64,000 nt of DNA, taken from assembly GCF_029168945.1 (NCBI RefSeq), contig NC_083601.1, positions 37,065,660-37,129,659 on the forward strand, in the 5' to 3' direction. Below the pieces are notes generated by a model, which did not search any database, was not told the origin of the DNA, and saw only the letters and a list, made by a program, of their open reading frames with translations. This document shows, one piece after another, positions 21,419 to 32,102 of this stretch (within the stretch, counting starts at the first letter, position 1; each line of letters starts with the position of its first letter). The translations under genes were made by a program, and so were the position numbers. The DNA comes from Cannabis sativa. Its lineage: Eukaryota; Streptophyta; Magnoliopsida; Rosales; Cannabaceae.

Positions 21419-24400
21419 ATATATGTGTGTAGTTAAAAATGATTTGGGCAAGTCTAATGATCTCTTAGTTGCTTGTGCTAGAATGACATATGAGTTGAAG
21501 ACTGCCTCTGTTTTTAGGCATTTTAATGCGTATGTTTATCCATTTAAAAAAAGAAAAGAAAAGGAGAATGCCTATTTTTATTGCCCTCCTCACCTCCTCC
21601 CAGAGAAATAAATGCATACATAAATGGTGGCTGCAAATGTTGTTTGTTGCTGCCCTTTGTTTCTTTTTGAACTCTTTTAACAGAAATGAAAGAATATTTT
21701 TACAATAGTACTTTTACTTGCTTGTATTACTTAGCTAAATTGTTTCTTGTCCAGGGTATAATGTCTGCACAATTTTCTTCATTACTTTTTCTTGTGGTGG
21801 GTATTTCAATGGCCCTCACACCATGGCTTGCTGCTGGAGGCCAGTTAATTGCATCTCGTTTTGAGCAGCACGATGTTCGAAGTTTATTACCTGTCGAGAG
21901 TGAGGTAACAAATCATGAGAAATCACTATTGCTTATATTTTATTAATTTTCAGGGATTTGGTGCATGAATTATTTATTTTATAGTGTGAATCATGCTTTC
22001 CACTGCATTGCACTTCTTTCTATGCAGAATCTACAAAAATTTAAAAAACAAATATGCATAATTTTACTACATTTTACTATTTTAGACAGAAGCTACAGAA
22101 ATATTGGCTCATTAGTCATTTTAATCACTTTGGCTACTGATCTACAAAACATTACAATAAAGTTTTTAGTAGATTAATGAGTTTGCGATGATGCAAATAT
22201 AATTAGAAATGTTTATATCTATATAAATATATATATATGATTTTGTGTGAAACATTGACTAAGTAGCAACATATTGTTTTGCAAAGACATTTTGTCTTTC
22301 TTCATTAGACTACTACGGAAAGAAGTTTTGAAGACACACAAGTAGCAATATAATGTGTCGAATTGGTATCTTCTGTTGATGCATGATTTAGACAGAAACC
22401 CTGATGTGTATTGATTAATGTTATTTTCATCTGTATTGTGTTAGGCCTTAGGGTATAAATAAAGAGGGTAATTGGGTAATTGTAATGGGAGGGATTGATG
22501 CTATATATATGAGTGAGTAAGGAGGGTAGAAGGGGAGAGAATTATTTTGCTAAAGTGAGCATTAGCTCTTGGGAGAGAGCTGGGTCTCTCGAATACCCAG
22601 CAACTTGTTCTCTTTGTCACTCTAATATCAATATACTTGCTATTTCCTATTGTTTCTACTGTTTGGCTCTATTTTCTTTTATCTTGCTACTGATTATACC
22701 CAAAATGATAGGAAATTCCTATCAAATGGTATCAGAGCATGATCTTGTGACTTCCGTAATGGCGCCAAGACTACCGCTCTTTAATGGAGATGACCCGTAT
22801 GGCTGGGTTCTTCGCATAGAAGAATATTTCCAAGCTTATCAAACCCCAGAAAGTAAGAAGGTTGTCGTGGCTCAAGCGTGTTTGGAGGGTGTTGCTTGGA
22901 GATGGTTTCAAGCAGTGGAGGAGCAAGATCCAATCAAAAATTGGTTGGAATTCCGCATCTCGTTATTCAATTGCTGCTCAAAAATTGATAACGATCCGTT
23001 TGACGAATTGATGGCTCTCCGATTTGAGAATTCAGTGCTAGAGTTCTGGGTTCGGTTCATTCCAATTGCAGCAAGATTGCCGGACATTCCCGAAACCTTG
23101 CTTTGTGACATGTTTATTGGGAATCTTCCTGTCAAGGTGAAGAAGAAGGTTCGTGAATATAAGCTGAGAACACTCCCTGAAGTCATCGCCAAAGCATTCT
23201 TCGTTGAAGGACAGCTGAGGTTCTGTCATCAAACTAGCACACAGGAGGAAGAGTTGCAAAATAATAGGGAACAATTTGTTGATCTTCTCGAGTCTCCAAC
23301 GGAAATGGTGGAAATCAAAGGATCAAAGCATGATTTTCAATCGGAGTTTCTCTCTGAAAAAGAAGGGGAGAATATATTAAGCCATGCTACATCGGAGATA
23401 AAGATCGATCGACCGATGCTTGAGACGGTGCCAGTGCTGGACAGGGAGGAGTCGATCTTGCCACTTACAAGGGAAATCGCACCTGGGGTTGATCGACGAA
23501 AGACCAGCACAAGGGAAACGATGCCGATGTCGAATGACCATCAGCGTGAGAAGACGTCGAGGGAGCGGGTGTGGCCGATCGTGGAGAGAAAGCAATCGCT
23601 GCCTTCACTGGACGAACAGAAAGTCGCGTATAGGAAGAAGACGGCTGACCAGAGAAGCTACAATATTACGTTATTGTCTCATTTGTTCTTACAACCTTAC
23701 CAGGAGAGGCCCAAGCCATGGAGTCACTTCCTAGACCAGGCCCACATAAACAAAAGTCCAAAATTAATTAATCAAGTGTATGAGCCGGCCCTTTGGGATC
23801 CTGGTAAGACCCATGTCACCATTTATTCTTCAACTCAAGTGCATGTCCTATCTATTTCAACAATTGGGCTTATCCATTGGGGCCTTGAGAAGGCCCATGA
23901 AATTTATTCTTCTACAAGTAAAAGGGATACGTTCCAACAGCATTCCATGGGAGACTTATTGGCAGATCAAAATTGGACAAGGATGTGCCAAGCATTTCTT
24001 CAGGTTTTACTCTTGAAAACACTGAAGATCTTGGCAAAGAATAAAGGTATCCGAGGGGTCTTTGACAGAGGAAAAGTAAGACTTTCTATTTCTTCTCCAC
24101 ACAGAATTTATGGAAGCAATAATTCAAATATGACTATTTGCCTCATCTTAATAGTACCATCTTATTCTTATTTGTTTGGGGCTTCTTGGGTTGATGAAGG
24201 GCGACAAAGCACTGGGGTATGGAAGAGAAAAAATTGCAAATTTATTTGGTGGATTTTTGATAGAGGAAGAAAATTTTGCTCTCAAGAGTTTTTTATATGG
24301 CCAAGCTTACACTACACCTTTTGGGTCATTAGAAAAATGGGGCAAAGAAAGCATTTGATTTTAATTAATAGTCACTATTACCGATACGTGTCATTCTTTA

Positions 24401-27400
24401 GTTCTCCAATGGTGACTCATCATGTTTATCGGATAAGGCCAATTCTTGCTAATCCTCTATTTTCACTTTGGTTATATGATGATAAAGGGGGTTATCCATC
24501 AAGAATTTTGAGACAAATCATCCAACATTTAATTTTAAGTGTTGATGCTATTGTTGTGCTTGGTACTATTCCTTCACTGATGATGTTTCCAGGACTTGAT
24601 GTTCTCATCTGGAGGGTCAACAAGGCTTCTCCTATTCTTCTTATTCTTCTTCAACAGTGGCTTCAGCTTTCATGGGCTTACGATAATGATATAAAAAGTG
24701 GCAAAACCACTTTTCCCTCGGCAGAAAAAGAATTTAGAAAATGCTCAGCAGAGTTGGAGTATTTTGTTAAGAAGAAAACTGCAGTAGGCAAGCTCATCAA
24801 CATCACTTTTCAGGGGCATAACAAGGAGTTGAAGAGCAAAATGCATTTGTTGGACTGGTTTTTCGAGAGAGGTCGACTTGCTAAAACTTGGCGCTTCTCT
24901 CACAGCTTGCTCAAAATGAGATTTCTGCTGGGTTCTTGGACTAAGAATGAGCAAGGTTGGCAGTTGAAGCTTCACGTTCTTCACCTTGAGGACAAGGTGA
25001 ATTTCGGGCGGCCGGTATTGTTAGGCCTTAGGGTATAAATAAAGAGGGTAATTGGGTAATTGTAATGGGAGGGATTGATGCTATATATATGAGTGAGTAA
25101 GGAGGGTAGAAGGGGAGAGAATTATTTTGCTAAAGTGAGCATTAGCTCTTGGGAGAGAGCTGGGTCTCTCGAATACCCAGCAACTTGTTCTCTTTGTCAC
25201 TCTAATATCAATATACTTGCTATTTCCTATTGTTTCTACTGTTTGGCTCTATTTTCTTTTATCTTGCTACTGATTATACCCAAAATGATAGGAAATTCCT
25301 ATCATATTGATAAAATTTTATTCACTAATTTTTTATTCTGATTGGTTGATTCAATTTATAGACGGATGATTTGCAAGATCATATAATTATTTGTGGATTT
25401 GGACGAGTTGGCCAGGTATTATTTTTTCAGAGTTATGCTTTACAAATTAATTGCGAAATTGTTCGAATTCAGACTTGTGAAGGTACAAATATTTGTCATA
25501 TTAAGTAATTGCTGTTATTATTTTTTTGCTTTTTGTTCCAGATAATTGCTCAGCTTCTTTCAGAGCGATTAATTCCATTTGTAGCTCTTGATGTGAGGAG
25601 GTAAGACTCCTGATTAATGGCTAGAAAAATAAAAAAGCTAGGCAGTTATTGAAGCTATGTGCATTATTTATTAATATAAAATGAGTCATTTCTTGACTTT
25701 ATTAATATAAATTAGTTATTTGGATGGTCATACTGTCCATTTTCACCTGTATTTTTGGAAAACATCATATTGTTATACAGTATAAAAGGAGTGTGTTTTA
25801 TGATTTTTTGCTTTACCCTATTCAGCTAGTTTAGATAATAAATTTGTAAATCCCCTGGTCTGACAACTAATAGTTGATTGTTTTTCCTCCCTCTCTCATA
25901 CAGTGCTTAGAGAAATTACTAATTGTCACATTATTTTCTTTCCCTTGTCCAGTGATCGAGTGGCTGTTGGCCGTGCCCTAGACCTTCCTGTTTATTTTGG
26001 AGATGCAGGCAGTAGAGAGGTAATGAAACAAATAAGAATACTGTATTACCCAAGAGGGGTAGCTCAAATGGTCAGGCATGTGGTTTGCTCCCACAAGGTC
26101 TGAGGTTCGAGTCCCTCCTGGGTACTACATAGTAATTGCTGTAGTTTCCTGGCCTCCAAATATTGTAGGGTTAGGCGAGCAGCCTAGTTTAAACAAAAAA
26201 AAAAAAAACAAAATCAGAAAGTTGTAGTGTGTATGATCTGATATATTTTTTGATTCATTTTCTACTGGATGATTAGGTGCTCCACAAGGTTGGTGCTGAA
26301 AGAGCATGTGCAGCAGCAATAACATTAGATACACCTGGTGCAAATTATAGAACTGTTTGGGCTCTGAGCAAGTATTTTCCCAATGTGAAAACTTTTGTTC
26401 GCGCTCACGATGTTGATCACGGCCTTAATTTGGAGAAGGCTGGTGCCACAGCGGTAACACTCCTAGTATTCAGATACTGATTATGCATTTACTTTTCAAT
26501 TATTCCCATCTAGGTGGACTTCGAATATTTGTTGTTATGTTGTTTTGTCATCTTTTGATCTCTTGGCTATTGACTCATTCATGTAGTAGTTCTTAGTATC
26601 TTAAATCAGAGCAGTGATTAGCCATGTGCCTTTCCTGTACAAATTATAATGCTTATTTGAGTACACTCACCCTTAAAAATCCTACCAGGTTGTCCCGGAG
26701 ACCTTGGAACCTAGTCTACAGTTGGCAGCTGCTGTTCTGGCCCAGGTAAATAATTTATGTCACTAGTATCTGACTAATTGCTTGGAGCATGTAACTTGAA
26801 GCAATGCATATATTGATTTAAATTTTATTCTTGTGGTATAAAATGTACTTTTATAATTGCTTTACATTGGTGTAATATTTTTTTATTATTATTTTTATGT
26901 AGATCTTTTTGTTTTGCTATATGTTTGCATATATTTTAAATTTTGGGGGCAAAACCATGCACTCACAGCGAGACACGATTTCTCCTTTTCTAGTTTATCT
27001 AGAAGCTCGTGGTATTTTAAAAACATATATTTGGTGTGGTATTACAAAAATATTTATTTGGTCAAGTGGTACTAAAGTAGTATTTTTTTTTTTTTTGAAA
27101 GATAGTAATTAAAATTCTTGAATGTATTCTCGTCCGTACTTTACAAGAAGTTTAGAGGTTGCTTAAATATGCGCCAAAACCCATCTGGCCATCTCTATGA
27201 TATGGTCACTGAATTTACTAACATGTTTCCATTAAAATTCGGAAAAAAAATGTTTAAATGTTAAAAGTGTTACATTTTGTTTAACTTTAAGATTCCTTTA
27301 CCTGAATCCTGATTTATTAAGGGTTGTTTGGTCATTTTTTTAAGGCTTTTTACTTGACTTTAGTGCCCATCATGCGAATTAGTTGGTCTTCTTCTGATTT

Positions 27401-28085
27401 ACCACTTGTACTATTATTTGCATTTAGTTTTATTATCTCACTTCTAATATTTTTTATTATGACCATTATGAGCTCGGTTTTGATGGATAACTTTGATGAT
27501 TATTCATAATATTGCTCTGTAAACTCACTATATATCTGTTCGTTATTGTTCTCTTGAGATTGCATCACCTTCTCAGTAAGTGATTTACTTTTGCCATTGT
27601 CTTCATTTATCCGGTTTGTTATGGACAGAATCATGATGTTCATTGGTGTGGGTATCAGTCTGAAATTTGACAGATTATTAGCTCTGTTATTTTTTAGGAA
27701 GTTTTTTATTGTCTGCTCCAACATATTTCTCTTTTTCTAAATTTTTTAACATCTTTTTTGTGTTTAGGCTAAACTACCAATGTCTGAGATTGCTGCAACC
27801 ATAAATGAATTTCGTTCTCGCCACCTGTCCGAGCTAGCTGAGGTACTCAGCATGGGAAGCTTTGGCTCTGTGTCCATAAATTTTATATGGAAACAATCAA
27901 TCTTCGTATTGTTTTTTCATCTGAACTAATAATCTGTTAACATTTGTTTCTGTCTACAGCTGTGTCAAACCAGTGGAAGTTCCCTTGGCTATGGTTTTTC
28001 GCGGGTCATAAGTAAAACCCCCAAAGTTCCACCTTCAGAATCCCCAGATGAAAACCACATTGCTGATGGAACACTGGCAATATAA
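14792..28085 (+). CDS. KEA2: Plastid K+ efflux antiporter, KEA1/KEA2 type
   Basis: Twenty exons join to 1212 residues: 14792-16416, 16774-16945, 17038-17128, 17730-17866, 18000-18059, 18160-18279, 18523-18591, 19056-19121, 19650-19739, 20412-20516, 20588-20716, 21072-21281, 21755-21904, 25362-25415, 25542-25600, 25953-26019, 26277-26453, 26689-26745, 27768-27842, 27960-28085. Arabidopsis KEA1/KEA2 are about 1170-1190 residues. Order: transit-peptide-like N terminus, long coiled coil (about 155-365), hydrophobic segment near 535, CPA2 cation/H+ exchanger domain (about 605-1005; [44 protein letters not shown]), and an RCK/KTN nucleotide-binding domain (from about 1012; [12 protein letters not shown]). 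Family role: K+/H+ exchange at the chloroplast inner envelope. Start chosen at MDLAYSF, which matches the family. Whether KEA1 or KEA2 cannot be told. Intron 2 uses a GC donor; intron 13 holds a retrotransposon. Confidence 0.93.
16946..17037 (+). other. GC-AG intron in the KEA gene
   Basis: The exon before ends CAT CAA GAG and the next bases are GCATGT. The acceptor is TTATCAG before GTGAATGAGG. Joining GAG to GTG AAT GAG GAG keeps the frame and the conserved family sequence ([14 protein letters not shown]). The nearby GT dinucleotides give frameshifts and early stops. An AG before GC fits the stronger exon-side consensus expected of GC donors. Confidence 0.75.
17394..17466 (+). mobile_element. 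SINE fragment (tRNA-derived) in KEA intron 3
   Basis: It contains an A-box-like GGCTCAAGTGGTATGAG and, about 30 nt on, a B-box-like GTGGTTCTAGTCC, followed by TATATAAAAAAAATG. That arrangement is the pol III promoter of a tRNA-derived SINE. It is short and diverged from the two other copies in this gene. Confidence 0.5.
17544..17781 (+). repeat. 119-bp tandem duplication across the intron 3 acceptor and exon 4
   Basis: Bases 17544-17662 are repeated at 17663-17781 with about one difference (T/C at 17598/17717). Each unit holds the end of the intron, a TTTTAG acceptor and the first 52 coding bases of exon 4. The second acceptor (exon start 17730) keeps the frame. Use of the first (17611) reads into a TGA in the intron-derived part. 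The unit length is not a multiple of three. A CCTT microhomology marks the junction. Confidence 0.92.
19431..19589 (+). mobile_element. SINE copy in KEA intron 8
   Basis: A tRNA-like B box (GGTCTGAGGTTCGAGTTC, about 19469-19486) is followed by a 3' part that matches the SINE in intron 16: a GGGTACT then CATAGCAATTG stretch, a CTCAAATATTGTAG stretch and an A-rich tail ending near 19589. The A-box region is degraded. Confidence 0.6.
21351..21414 (+). repeat. (CT)32 microsatellite in KEA intron 12
   Basis: Thirty-two uninterrupted CT units start 69 bp downstream of the exon 12 donor. They are likely length-polymorphic. No function is implied by sequence. Confidence 0.97.
22439..22724 (+). repeat. 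5' LTR of the gag-only element
   Basis: 286 bp, TG...CA ended, identical to 25019-25304. It contains GGGTATAAATAAAG at about 22450, a TATA-box candidate, and ends with the palindrome-like GATAGGAAATTCCTATC. Confidence 0.93.
22727..22738 (+). promoter_or_regulatory. Primer-binding site for initiator Met tRNA
   Basis: TGGTATCAGAGC, two bases after the LTR end, is complementary to the 3' end of plant initiator methionine tRNA, the usual primer for plant LTR retrotransposons. Confidence 0.85.
22759..25038 (+). CDS. Gag-like protein of the non-autonomous element
   Basis: One frame stays open from the 5' LTR to just inside the 3' LTR. I start it at [19 protein letters not shown], where gag similarity begins (760 residues). 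Residues about 1-165 follow the plant retrotransposon gag fold: [29 protein letters not shown], then [15 protein letters not shown] and [14 protein letters not shown]. No CCHC zinc knuckle is seen. Residues about 300-760 are not recognisable, yet they contain no stop codon over 1.3 kb. A conserved-looking LEDKVNFG lies near the end. Such gag-only proteins would package the element's RNA while pol functions come in trans. The true start is uncertain, since the frame also opens upstream through the primer site. Confidence 0.6.
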   Translation: MAPRLPLFNGDDPYGWVLRIEEYFQAYQTPESKKVVVAQACLEGVAWRWFQAVEEQDPIKNWLEFRISLFNCCSKIDNDPFDELMALRFENSVLEFWVRFIPIAARLPDIPETLLCDMFIGNLPVKVKKKVREYKLRTLPEVIAKAFFVEGQLRFCHQTSTQEEELQNNREQFVDLLESPTEMVEIKGSKHDFQSEFLSEKEGENILSHATSEIKIDRPMLETVPVLDREESILPLTREIAPGVDRRKTSTRETMPMSNDHQREKTSRERVWPIVERKQSLPSLDEQKVAYRKKTADQRSYNITLLSHLFLQPYQERPKPWSHFLDQAHINKSPKLINQVYEPALWDPGKTHVTIYSSTQVHVLSISTIGLIHWGLEKAHEIYSSTSKRDTFQQHSMGDLLADQNWTRMCQAFLQVLLLKTLKILAKNKGIRGVFDRGKVRLSISSPHRIYGSNNSNMTICLILIVPSYSYLFGASWVDEGRQSTGVWKRKNCKFIWWIFDRGRKFCSQEFFIWPSLHYTFWVIRKMGQRKHLILINSHYYRYVSFFSSPMVTHHVYRIRPILANPLFSLWLYDDKGGYPSRILRQIIQHLILSVDAIVVLGTIPSLMMFPGLDVLIWRVNKASPILLILLQQWLQLSWAYDNDIKSGKTTFPSAEKEFRKCSAELEYFVKKKTAVGKLINITFQGHNKELKSKMHLLDWFFERGRLAKTWRFSHSLLKMRFLLGSWTKNEQGWQLKLHVLHLEDKVNFGRPVLLGLRV
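25019..25304 (+). repeat. 3' LTR of the gag-only element
   Basis: 286 bp, identical to the 5' LTR at 22439-22724 and followed by the TATTG target duplication. No strong polypurine tract precedes it; the bases before are GGGCGGCCGGTAT. Confidence 0.93.
26049..26209 (+). mobile_element. tRNA-derived SINE in KEA intron 16
   Basis: An A box (TAGCTCAAATGG, about 26059-26070) and a B box (GGTTCGAGTCC, 26104-26114) stand 33 nt apart, as in a pol III promoter. A tRNA-unrelated body and an A-rich tail (about 26194-26209) follow. It is the best-preserved of three SINE copies in this gene. It is not a functional tRNA gene, because no cloverleaf acceptor stem closes. Target duplication is not clear. Confidence 0.75.
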
Positions 28086-28990
28086 CAATAACACATGCCC
28101 AACAAAAACCATAGTAATAAAAATTGGCTGAGGCAAAGCAAACTCAAGAACTGTATAGAAGCAGATTGCCATATTCCATTGGACAAAATGTACAGGAACA
28201 TAGTGAAGAAGAAACAAAATAGTTCAGCTGACATTTGACTGAAAGCATTTTTGATTATTTATTTTTATTATTTAAATAGATTAATAGATTTTGATCTTCA
28301 TAAACATGTAATTTTCGTGTAAACAGAGGCCCCGTCTGTTTTATTGGGGGCTCTGATTTCAGAATTTTAGATGACCTTGTCCTTCTCCGTTTTTTAATTT
28401 TGAAGTAAAATAAAAATATCGCAGTATCATCGTTTTGTTTGCTAGCTAAGCATGTGAAATGGTCAAAGGGAGAAATGCATTCAAAGTTTAGAAATAAATT
28501 GACTTTTAGTTGGAAATATATAGTTCACATTATATTAGATGAATTTAGTTTTTTACTTTTTTCAGAAAAAGAAAACAAAAATCTAGAGCGGAACAATCAG
28601 AAAAAGGGTTGAAAATGGTCGAGTGAAACAATAAAGCTTATTCATTTATTAATTAAAAAAAAATTACTAAACCAAATTAGTATTTAGGCAAATTATTTAG
28701 GGACACTTGTGAATAATGAATTTCTCTATATGTATATAGTGTTTGTTTCATTGTTTAAGCTTGAAGGAGCATAGTGAAATTTAGGGACCAATTTATTAAA
28801 AGATAAAATTTAGGGACCACTTTCTAAAATCTATATAATTTAGAGCCTTGCTTTTCAAATAAACCTTTTATATATTAATGTTAATAATAATATATATAAA
28901 AAAGTAGTATTTAGTTAAAAACCCTTGTGTCCTAAAACTTGAAATTGATTAATTGTGTAAAACCCTTTGAGCTTCGCAACTGGTACATCA
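28086..28990. other. KEA 3' UTR and FolD promoter region
   Basis: About 250 bp after the KEA stop look like a 3' UTR. The rest is AT-rich, and I see no further gene. It should contain the FolD promoter; no distinctive element was recognised. Confidence 0.4.
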
Positions 28991-31176
28991 ATGGCGTCTA
29001 TGATATTCACCGACTGTTCATCGTCCACCACAGCTCGTCTTCTCCCTTTCACCCGAAACCCACTCTTCCGCCTCAGAGACGGCACGGTGCTCCTCCGGCG
29101 TCTTGTGACACTGACACCCTCACACTTGCCCAGTCCCCGCAGGGCACTCGCCTTTGGTTCGTCTTCGCCTTCACCGTCCACCCGTGTCACCGGTAGAACT
29201 CTCCTCTCCCTCACTTATACTGCTTTCTACATCTAATCAAACTTACGTGTGCTTTTCTTTTTCTAACGTATCGAGACATTTCTTAAGATAATATGTGTGC
29301 TGCATATTTGCACTGAGAAATGACTCTCGATCTTTTAGAACCCATATGTTCCTACAGACAAGTCTCTGATCGCTTTTAGCTTTCTATTCATCGAGACATT
29401 GTGTTGAACGATTTTCGGGCTGAGCTTTTTTATTTAGTTTCTTTGTGGGTTGTGAGAATACCGTCTTCCCCTCATGTATTTGATGTTGTTACAGCTTCAT
29501 TTACAACGGAGGCATCGACATCGGCATCAGCTACAGCCAAAGTGATTGATGGAAAATCAATTGCGAAGCAAATAAGGGATGAAATAAGTGTTGAGGTGGC
29601 GAGGATGAAGGATGCAATAGGTGTTGTTCCAGGGTTAGCGGTTATAATTGTTGGTGACAGGAAGGATTCAGCGACTTATGTTCGGAACAAGAGGAAAGCT
29701 TGTGAGTCTGTTGGGATCATCTCTTTTGAAGTTCGTTTGCCTGAGGATGCCACTGAGCAAGAAGTAATCAACCATATCTCAGAGTTCAATAATGATTCTT
29801 CTGTTCATGGCATTCTTGTTCAGTTGCCCCTGCCTTCTGTAAGCTTCTTACTTTCAAACTTGAATTTTTGATAATGATTAGAAAAGAAAAAGCAAAATCG
29901 TGAATTGTGAGCTTAGTGGGATCAGATTATGGCTTACTTCAAGACAAAGTGATTTGACGTGTAAAGTAACGACTTTTAAAAGAACTGCCATTTAGTCTGT
30001 ATGAGGAGAATGAGATACAGGAATTAAAAATGCATAATGGTTTTTTAACTTGACATTGATGTATTACTACCTCATTCTACTACCTTAAATAAAGTTATAG
30101 GGTTGGTCTTTTGAAATATGCATTCATGGAGCTGCTTCACCGACCCCCAAAAGAAACTAGAAAAAGATTCATCTAAATCGTGATCGAGTTATTAGATGCC
30201 TTAAATATTGTTTACTGTATGAATTTTAGTTGGGTCTGTTCTATTTTCTTGGAAGGTTATGACTTCAATTGTTTCAATTATTTCCCCTCTCTTATTGTAT
30301 CCAGCATATGAATGAAACAAACATCTTAGATGTTGTTAACATTGAGAAAGATGTTGATGGATTCCACCCGCTTAACATGGGTTGTTTAGCCATGCGTGAT
30401 AGGGAACCAATGTTCGTTCCTTGTACGCCAAAAGGATGCATAGAATTGTTGCATAGATCTGGCGTCAGTATCAAAGGCAAGAGGGCAGTTGTAGTTGGTC
30501 GGAGCAATATTGTTGGCATGCCAGCTGCTTTGTTGCTGCAGGTGATATTTCATTTACTTAATATTGATCTTTTTTAATTCGCTCTGTAGCTTATTTGAAT
30601 GACTTGACATTTCAATATTGTAGAATGAAAATGCTACTGTTAGTATAGTCCATTCCCGTACCCCGAATGCTGAGGAGCTAACCAGGCAGGCAGATATAGT
30701 AATTGCAGCTGTGGGTGTGCCAAATATGGTGAGGGGTAATTGGATAAAACCTGGTGCTGTCGTTATTGACGTTGGAATTAATCCAGTTGAGGTGAGCTTG
30801 TTTGTTCTCCCTTCCCTTGTGGTTATGTCTAGAGTTGTTGCTCTTTTCCTTCGCTGAAGCATGTGAATTAGATGCCGCAGTGTCTAGTTTCTATTATTAT
30901 ATAAACTTGAATTCTTCATTTGGATTTAAATTTCATGTCTTATTATAAGTCAAGTTGAAGATTCTATGTTTTTGAGCAAAATATTGTAATTATTGCTTCT
31001 AATAGGATGCTAAGAGCCCTCGAGGTTATAGGCTGGTTGGGGATGTGTGTTACGAAGAAGCGTGCAAGGTAGCTTCAGCCATCACTCCAGTTCCAGGGGG
31101 AGTTGGTCCAATGACGATTGCCATGCTTCTTGATAATACGCTCATCTCAGCTAAGAGGGCATATAACTTCAAGTAA
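28991..31176 (+). CDS. FOLD4: Plastid bifunctional FolD (CH2-THF dehydrogenase/cyclohydrolase)
   Basis: Exons 28991-29192, 29495-29838, 30305-30541, 30624-30791 and 31006-31176 join to 373 residues. The enzyme interconverts 5,10-methylene-THF and 10-formyl-THF through methenyl-THF, using NADP, in one-carbon metabolism. The first ~70 residues are Ser/Thr/Arg-rich ([20 protein letters not shown]), a plastid transit peptide like that of Arabidopsis FOLD4. The catalytic domain starts at [14 protein letters not shown]. Motifs: [12 protein letters not shown] with the active-site lysine, [30 protein letters not shown], the Rossmann loop [17 protein letters not shown], and [14 protein letters not shown] chose the ATG at 28991 over one 24 bp upstream because it matches the FOLD4 N terminus and the upstream codons add nothing conserved. 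Confidence 0.93.
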
Positions 31177-32102
31177 GACCTTCAGAATCTGTGGTCCTTG
31201 AGCAAAATTTTCAATTAGCAGCTTTTCTAAACCCCTTACGGATGAGCTTCTCTGTATTACTTTCTATTTTTCTATTTTATAAGAGAGGATCTAAAACAGA
31301 TAATTGGGTTTCGCAAGTTGCCTGATTGTAAATAACAAGGCTGATAGTTGCCTACTTTTTGATGCAATATTTATTCCTTTCCCATAATTGAGTTTATATT
31401 AGAAAATATTGTAGAGCTCTTTGTAAACAGAGCATCTGCTTTTTCATTTCCTTATTGCGATAGAATACAGGTTGGTATTTTTGTAACATTGCAGCACCAT
31501 TAATCTCGCATATGTATGCATTTATGGTTCAATCTTTCCCTCCTTTTCTAATTAAAGATTTTGCTAAGTTGTAAATGACTGTTGGGGCAACTTATACAAG
31601 ATTTAAATTGCGAACTAGCACACCTGAGCTTGTGGCGATCAAATCAATGATACAATTGATTTGTTGAGATAAAAAAAAATGAGATCATCGAATTTCGAGT
31701 GCCATGCCTACGGTAAAAAATTGTCTCATCCATACTATTACTATATAAGTGGGAACAAAACCTTGAGTTCCAAAATTTCACCTTTGGTTGTCTAGGTCTA
31801 AATTATTGAGAAATAATATGAGGAAAACCTAATGGCCAATTTATTCCGAACCAATATTCGATTCACACAACATCAACATTGGATACAAGTAATGATATTT
31901 GCAAACTTATGGTAATTTTTCAACCATTCATATTCATTTAAGGTGGATCATGTTTGTGTGTAACATGTGTGTGAACACATATCATTACTCTTCTTAAGTT
32001 ACAGATAAAAGAAAAAGGTACATATACGAAGCCTCAACTGTTAAACTTCACCCACTCCACTTAACTTAAAAGTGTTGGCTCATTTTACAGAATTCTCTGC
32101 AG
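31177..32102. other. Convergent 3' intergenic region, FolD and threonine aspartase
   Basis: The two flanking genes end towards each other. The 926 bp between are AT-rich and should hold both 3' UTRs and polyadenylation signals. I see no further coding sequence or recognisable repeat. Confidence 0.5.

Larger units (their letters stand above)
22439..25304 (+). mobile_element. Gag-only LTR retrotransposon (TR-GAG type) in KEA intron 13
   Basis: Complete element: 5' LTR 22439-22724, 3' LTR 25019-25304, each 286 bp, starting TGTTAGG and ending CCTATCA. The LTRs appear identical base for base. The target-site duplication is TATTG (22434-22438 and 25305-25309). Directly after the 5' LTR, TGGTATCAGAGC at 22727-22738 is the initiator-methionine tRNA primer-binding site. 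The 2.3-kb interior has a gag-like domain but no protease, integrase, reverse transcriptase or RNase H motif in any frame, so it is non-autonomous and must rely on enzymes from another element. The insertion lies in the sense orientation in a 3457-bp intron. Identical LTRs imply a recent insertion. Confidence 0.93.

Noticed and set aside
22513..22758. Start of the gag-only element's protein inside its 5' LTR
   Set aside because: The frame is open there, but the LTR and primer site are not expected to be coding. The same frame opens in the 3' LTR without any gag.
26049..26120. Possible tRNA gene (A and B box present)
   Set aside because: No closing acceptor stem or plausible anticodon stem. 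The A-rich tail and a second copy with the same 3' body show it is a SINE.
29401..29494. Upstream extension of FolD exon 2 from 29401
   Set aside because: The good acceptor at 29491-29494 and the transit-peptide exon at 28991-29192 give a FOLD4-like protein; the extension is intronic.
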